DNA of 9,495 nt, taken from an uncultured Oscillospiraceae bacterium (GTDB lineage: Bacteria; Bacillota; Clostridia; Oscillospirales; Oscillospiraceae). The translations under genes and the position numbers were made by a program. Numbering within the stretch: the stretch's first letter is position 1; each line of letters opens with the position of its first letter. Below the pieces are notes generated by a model. The model was not told where the DNA came from. It saw only the letters and a list, made by a program, of their open reading frames with translations, and made no database searches. Location: the NCBI GenBank assembly GCA_900758315.1, contig CAAERF010000103.1, forward strand, positions 1 through 9,495. Direction: 5' to 3'. Shown here one piece after another: positions 6,762 through 9,495 of the stretch.

Positions 6762-7319
6762 TTACTTTTGGCTCAGCAGATCCACGATTTCCCGGCAGAT
6801 TTCCTCCACCGTTTTGCCGTCGGTGCTGACCTGGCAGTCCGCAGCCGCCTCATAGCGCTCCCGGCGCTGCTCCATCAGCTGCGCGATGTATTCCACATTC
6901 ATGTTGCCCTTCAGCAGCGGCCGGTTTTCATTGTGCCGCACCCGCTGGAAAATGGTCTCCGGCGTCGCCGTCAGCAGCACAATCACGCCGCAGGCCCGCA
7001 TACAGTCCACGTTCTCCTGACGCATGGGCACGCCGCCGCCGCAGGAGATCACCTGGGGGCCCTGGCTGCCCAGCTCGGCCACGGTCGCGCTCTCCACCTC
7101 CCGGAAAAACGCCTCGCCGCGCTGGTCAAAAATCTCCGGGATGGACAGCCCCACCTTTTCCTCGATGTAGTCGTCCATCTCCCGGGCCGGGACGCCCAGC
7201 AGCTGGCCCAGCCGGGCCGCAATGCTGCTCTTGCCGACCCCCATAAAGCCGATCAAAAACAGCGGGCCGGTCATAGCGTCCTTTCCCGCTCCGGCCTGTA
7301 TCTTGCTCTGTCCATTCAT
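6762..7319 (-). CDS. aroK: Shikimate kinase
   Basis: Shikimate kinase phosphorylates shikimate to shikimate-3-phosphate with ATP, the fifth step of the shikimate pathway to chorismate and aromatic amino acids, in the cytoplasm. The 185 residues show Walker A GFMGVGKS (24-31), the shikimate-binding MDDYIEE (D49, D50), IFDQRGEAFFRE with R73, CGGG (93-96), the lid ENRPLL with R133, and the adenine-side RRERYEAAAD (152-161). The ATG at 7319 has GAGAGG 8 nt upstream. A second in-frame ATG at 7274 (170 residues) has AAAGGA 4 nt upstream and matches the usual family length, leaving the first 15 residues (MNGQSKIQ and on) as a possible non-native extension. The gene stands alone here, not in an aro cluster, with its own strong promoter. 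aroL would be an equally acceptable name. Confidence 0.95.
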   Translation of the reverse strand: MNGQSKIQAGAGKDAMTGPLFLIGFMGVGKSSIAARLGQLLGVPAREMDDYIEEKVGLSIPEIFDQRGEAFFREVESATVAELGSQGPQVISCGGGVPMRQENVDCMRACGVIVLLTATPETIFQRVRHNENRPLLKGNMNVEYIAQLMEQRRERYEAAADCQVSTDGKTVEEICREIVDLLSQK

Positions 7320-7348
7320 CGTATACGCCTCTCTTTCTCGTCCGGGTT

Positions 7349-7361
7349 GAGGGTTTCCCTC
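7349..7361 (-). other. Small stem-loop in the aroK leader
   Basis: GAGGG (7349-7353) and CCCTC (7357-7361) form a 5-bp stem with a 3-nt loop in the roughly 46-nt aroK leader, 29 nt before the start codon. It may only stabilise the 5' end. No T-tract follows, so it is not a terminator. Confidence 0.35.
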
Positions 7362-7372
7362 TCGCTGTGCCT

Positions 7373-7402
7373 ACTATATCCCGGCGTGCCACATTCTGTC
7401 AA
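7373..7402 (-). promoter_or_regulatory. Sigma-A promoter of aroK
   Basis: On the minus strand TTGACA (7402-7397), 18 bp, TATAGT (7378-7373). The -35 is exact and the -10 matches 5 of 6. The predicted start is about 7366. The -35 box stands back to back with that of the divergent transporter promoter, 14 bp apart. Confidence 0.8.
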
Positions 7403-7416
7403 TTCAAATTCCCATC

Positions 7417-7445
7417 TTGACAAAGGCCCTGTCACGTGTTACCAT
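7417..7445 (+). promoter_or_regulatory. Promoter of the riboswitch-transporter unit
   Basis: TTGACA (7417-7422) is exact. After 17 bp comes TACCAT (7440-7445), 4 of 6, preceded by TGT at 7437-7439, an extended -10 (TGn). The predicted start is near 7452, about 35 nt before the lysine aptamer. An alternative TATTAT (7449-7454) has no correctly spaced -35. Confidence 0.6.
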
Positions 7446-7459
7446 CAATATTATCTCAT

Positions 7460-7480
7460 ATTTGTGAATGATTTGTGAAT
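7460..7480 (+). repeat. Tandem 10-nt direct repeat upstream of the riboswitch
   Basis: ATTTGTGAAT occurs twice, at 7460-7469 and 7471-7480, with an 11-bp period, close to one helical turn. It lies between the predicted transcription start and the aptamer. It could be a protein-binding site or chance in AT-rich sequence. Confidence 0.45.
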
Positions 7481-7487
7481 AATGACG

Positions 7488-7644
7488 GATAGAGGTGCGG
7501 TTGACATCAGTACCACGGAAGATAGCCAGGCAGCGGTTTCGTGGAAAAGGGGATACCGCCGAAAGTGTTCCGTCCTGCCTGGGACGCAGCGCTTGGACCG
7601 TCGGAGAACATCCGGCGGGCTGTCACAGACTGTGGAGCGCTATC
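7488..7644 (+). promoter_or_regulatory. Lysine riboswitch (L box) aptamer
   Basis: The conserved core blocks of the L box appear in order. They are GATAGAGGTGC (7488-7498), CATCAGTA (7505-7512), AAAAGGGGA (7545-7553), CCGCCGAAAG (7556-7565), a CGTCC/GGACG stem (7571-7575 with 7582-7586), GGGCTGTCAC (7617-7626) and TGTGGAGCGCTATC (7631-7644). P1 pairs GATAG (7488-7492) with CTATC (7640-7644). These match the Bacillus subtilis lysC leader as I recall it. The element binds L-lysine and here controls the downstream NhaC-family gene, with the terminator at 7662-7698 as expression platform. Confidence 0.93.
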
Positions 7645-7661
7645 ACAAGACAGTATTTTTT

Positions 7662-7698
7662 GCCATGGGGCTCCGGTTTCGGACACCCATGGTTTTTT
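7662..7698 (+). terminator. Riboswitch-controlled terminator (expression platform)
   Basis: CCATGGG (7663-7669) pairs with CCCATGG (7686-7692). Inside it TCCG (7672-7675) pairs with CGGA (7680-7683) around GTTT, and six T residues follow (7693-7698). It ends 40 nt before the transporter start codon. A competing antiterminator is visible: 7634-7638 with 7670-7674 (GGAGC/GCTCC) plus 7640-7643 with 7665-7668. It uses the 3' strand of P1, so lysine binding (P1 formed) should free the terminator and switch the gene off. Confidence 0.88.
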
Positions 7699-7738
7699 GT
7701 TTCACAAAACAGAGAAAAAGAAAGGAAGAGAAAAAACC

Positions 7739-9283
7739 ATGTCAATGTACGCAACATTCTGGGCCTTGGTTCCCCCATTGGTCGCCATCATACTGGCACT
7801 GATTACCAAGGAAGTTTACAGCTCCCTCTTTATCGGGATCGTTGTAGGCGCACTCTTTTACTCCGGCTTCTCCTTTGAGGGAACGGTCACCCACATCTTC
7901 CAGGACGGTATGATCTCCGTGCTGTCAGACGGCTGGAATGTAGGCATCCTGATTTTCCTGGTCATCCTGGGCATTATGGTCGCCCTGATGAACACAGCTG
8001 GTGGTTCCGCCGCCTTCGGTGAGTGGGCCTCCACCCACATCAAGACCCGTGTCGGCGCGCAGCTGGCCACCATCTGCCTGGGCGTTCTGATCTTCATCGA
8101 CGACTACTTCAACTGCCTGACCGTGGGCAGCGTCATGCGTCCGGTCACCGACAAGCACAACATCTCCCGCGCCAAGCTGGCCTACCTGATCGACGCCACC
8201 GCCGCGCCGGTGTGCATCATCGCTCCCATCAGCTCCTGGGCCGCCGCCGTCAGCGGCTTTGCGCAGGACAGCGACACCAACGGTCTGTCCCTGTTCATCT
8301 CCGCCATTCCCTACAACTTCTACGCCCTGCTGACCATCGTCATGATGATCGCGCTGACCGTGACCAAGGTCGACTTCGGCCCCATGGCCATCCATGAGCG
8401 CAACGCCAAGATGGGCGATCTGTTCACCACACCCGACCGTCCCTACGCCAACGCAGAGGAAGTGGAGCGCAGCTCCAAGGGCAAGGTCATCGACCTGGTT
8501 CTGCCCGTAGTGGTCCTGGTGGTCTGCTGCGTCATCGGCATGATCTACACCGGCGGCTTCTTCAGCGGCGAATCCTTCGTCAGCTCCTTCGCCAACTCGG
8601 ACGCCTCCTCCGGCCTGGTCTATGGCTCCATCTTCGGCCTGATCTTTACCCTGATCTTCTACATCGCCCGCCGGGTCCTCACCTTTAAGAAGTGCATGGA
8701 ATGTGTCCCCGAGGGCTTCAAGGCCATGGTGCCCGCCATCCTGATTCTGACCTTCGCCTGGACCCTGAAGGCTATGACCGACAGCCTGGGCGCTTCCGAA
8801 TACGTGGCCAGCGTGGTGCAGGGCTCTGCCGCAGGCTTCATGAACTTCCTGCCGGCGATCATTTTCCTCATCGCCTGCTTCCTGTCCTTCGCAACCGGTA
8901 CCTCCTGGGGCACCTTCGGCATCCTGATCCCCATCGTGCTCAGCGTGTTCTCCCTGTCCTCCGGTCACCTGGCTGTGATCTCCATCTCCGCCTGCATGGC
9001 CGGCGCTGTCTGCGGTGACCACTGCTCCCCCATCTCGGACACCACCATTATGTCCTCGGCAGGTGCTCAGTGTAACCACGTGAACCACGTGTCCACTCAG
9101 CTGCCCTATGCCCTCTCCGTGGCCGCGATCTCCTTTGTCACCTACCTGCTGTGCGGTATTCTGCTCTCCGCCGGCATGTCCAACCCGGTCTGGGTCGCCC
9201 TGCCTGTGGGCATCCTTCTGACCATCGCCTTCCTGCTGGTCATGGTCCGCGTCACCAGATCCAAGTCCAAGGTCGCCGCGTAA
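7739..9283 (+). CDS. NhaC-family transporter, probable lysine transporter (LysW-type)
   Basis: This is a polytopic cytoplasmic-membrane transporter of the NhaC branch of the ion transporter superfamily, 514 residues with about 11-13 hydrophobic segments. Family motifs are FIDDYFNCLTVGS (119-131), MRPVTDKH (133-140), ATGTSWGTFG (385-394) and GDHCSPISDTT (426-436), followed by the His-containing QCNHVNHVSTQLPYAL. The ATG at 7739 is preceded by AAAGGAAG with 12 nt from AGGA. The same frame stays open upstream to 7541, but that stretch is the riboswitch and terminator, so a start there is rejected. Generic annotation would be Na+/H+ antiporter. The lysine riboswitch points instead to lysine uptake, in line with the NhaC-like lysine transporter candidates (LysW) reported from L-box surveys. 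The family is seen in the sequence; the substrate is inferred from regulation, and Na+-coupled exchange remains possible. Confidence 0.92.
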   Translation: MSMYATFWALVPPLVAIILALITKEVYSSLFIGIVVGALFYSGFSFEGTVTHIFQDGMISVLSDGWNVGILIFLVILGIMVALMNTAGGSAAFGEWASTHIKTRVGAQLATICLGVLIFIDDYFNCLTVGSVMRPVTDKHNISRAKLAYLIDATAAPVCIIAPISSWAAAVSGFAQDSDTNGLSLFISAIPYNFYALLTIVMMIALTVTKVDFGPMAIHERNAKMGDLFTTPDRPYANAEEVERSSKGKVIDLVLPVVVLVVCCVIGMIYTGGFFSGESFVSSFANSDASSGLVYGSIFGLIFTLIFYIARRVLTFKKCMECVPEGFKAMVPAILILTFAWTLKAMTDSLGASEYVASVVQGSAAGFMNFLPAIIFLIACFLSFATGTSWGTFGILIPIVLSVFSLSSGHLAVISISACMAGAVCGDHCSPISDTTIMSSAGAQCNHVNHVSTQLPYALSVAAISFVTYLLCGILLSAGMSNPVWVALPVGILLTIAFLLVMVRVTRSKSKVAA

Positions 9284-9325
9284 CCACATTACATTACAGC
9301 ACATCATTATTCCACTTTTATCTTG

Positions 9326-9364
9326 AGCCGGGAAATGGGTCCCCCCATTTCCCGGTTCCCTTTT
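9326..9364 (+). terminator. Terminator of the transporter gene
   Basis: A perfect 12-bp stem (9328-9339 with 9344-9355) with a TCCC loop, extended by G-T and A-T pairs, is followed by CCCTTTT (9358-9364). It lies about 45 nt past the stop codon. The T-run is short and slightly displaced, but the stem is strong. Confidence 0.8.
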
Positions 9365-9372
9365 CTGCGAAG

Positions 9373-9402
9373 CGTATTTTTCTCTTCCCTCCGCAAAATA
9401 CG
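9373..9402. promoter_or_regulatory. Inverted repeat next to the -35 box of the right-edge promoter
   Basis: CGTATTTT (9373-9380) and AAAATACG (9395-9402) form a perfect 8-bp inverted repeat with a 14-nt centre, ending one base before the -35 box at 9403. It may be a regulator site for the next gene. As RNA it would be a weak AU-rich hairpin after the transporter terminator. Its role is inferred from position only. Confidence 0.45.
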
Positions 9403-9431
9403 TTGCGCGGACCCCCGTTCCACGCTATACT
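9403..9431 (+). promoter_or_regulatory. Candidate promoter of a gene beyond the right edge
   Basis: TTGCGC (9403-9408), 17 bp, TATACT (9426-9431). The -10 matches 5 of 6 and the -35 matches 3 of 6. The predicted start is near 9438. The leader contains a CGCCCC/GGGGCG stem (9458-9463 with 9470-9475) and ends with a ribosome site AAGGA at 9486-9490, so a start codon is expected within a few bases past the window end. Confidence 0.55.
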
Positions 9432-9495
9432 GAATATGATTGCGTTTTATCCACTGCCGCCCCATCTCCGGGGCGCATCCACCGCAAGGAACAGA

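Noticed and set aside
6684..7478. Plus-strand open frame (264 residues) across aroK
   Set aside because: Antisense of aroK that continues through the divergent promoters. No family recognised.
7541..7738. N-terminal extension of the transporter from a GTG at 7541 (580 residues)
   Set aside because: The extension would be translated from the lysine aptamer and terminator, has no ribosome site, and the NhaC-type protein begins naturally at ATG 7739.
7925..9307. Minus-strand open frame (460 residues) opposite the transporter
   Set aside because: Gly/Asp/His/Gln-rich antisense artefact with no domain or ribosome site.

Overview
The window looks like chromosome of a GC-rich, Gram-positive anaerobe of the class Clostridia, possibly an Oscillospiraceae relative (Flavonifractor, Oscillibacter or Intestinimonas type). 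This is inference. It rests on GC-rich coding sequence with C/G-ending codons, AT-rich intergenic regions holding sigma-A type promoters (TTGACA / TATAAT), purine-rich ribosome binding sites, T-tailed intrinsic terminators, a lysine riboswitch, and an RND pump with no adaptor or outer-membrane partner beside it. I see no insertion sequence, phage gene, tRNA, rRNA or CRISPR array.

Layout. Positions 1-91 hold three stacked hairpins; the last is a T-tailed terminator for a gene left of the window. A leftward operon follows: a MarR-family regulator (4536-4057), then a 1303-residue RND exporter (4013-102). Its promoter is nearly consensus, and a perfect 7+7 palindrome lies on the -10 box, a likely MarR operator. 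Divergent from it, larC (4685-5872, rightward) encodes the nickel-insertion enzyme of nickel-pincer cofactor synthesis. larC converges on a leftward TRIC / UPF0126-type membrane protein (6563-5931), with a shared bidirectional terminator between them. A leftward shikimate kinase (7319-6762) comes next. Its promoter stands back to back with a rightward promoter for an NhaC-family transporter (7739-9283). The leader of that transporter gene carries a lysine riboswitch (7488-7644) and an intrinsic terminator (7662-7698), so the protein is most likely a LysW-type lysine transporter rather than a plain Na+/H+ antiporter. A terminator (9326-9364) closes this unit. A promoter and ribosome binding site at the right edge belong to a gene starting just outside.

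How the genes work together. Only marR and the RND pump form an evident operon (drug or amphiphile efflux under local repression). The riboswitch and transporter form a second self-contained unit (lysine-controlled transport). larC, the TRIC-type gene and aroK look like single-gene housekeeping units. The points most worth a second look are a roughly 260-residue, largely coiled-coil insert in the RND porter domain, the altered proton-relay residues of the same pump, and the lysine-riboswitch control of the NhaC-family gene with a visible antiterminator/terminator switch.
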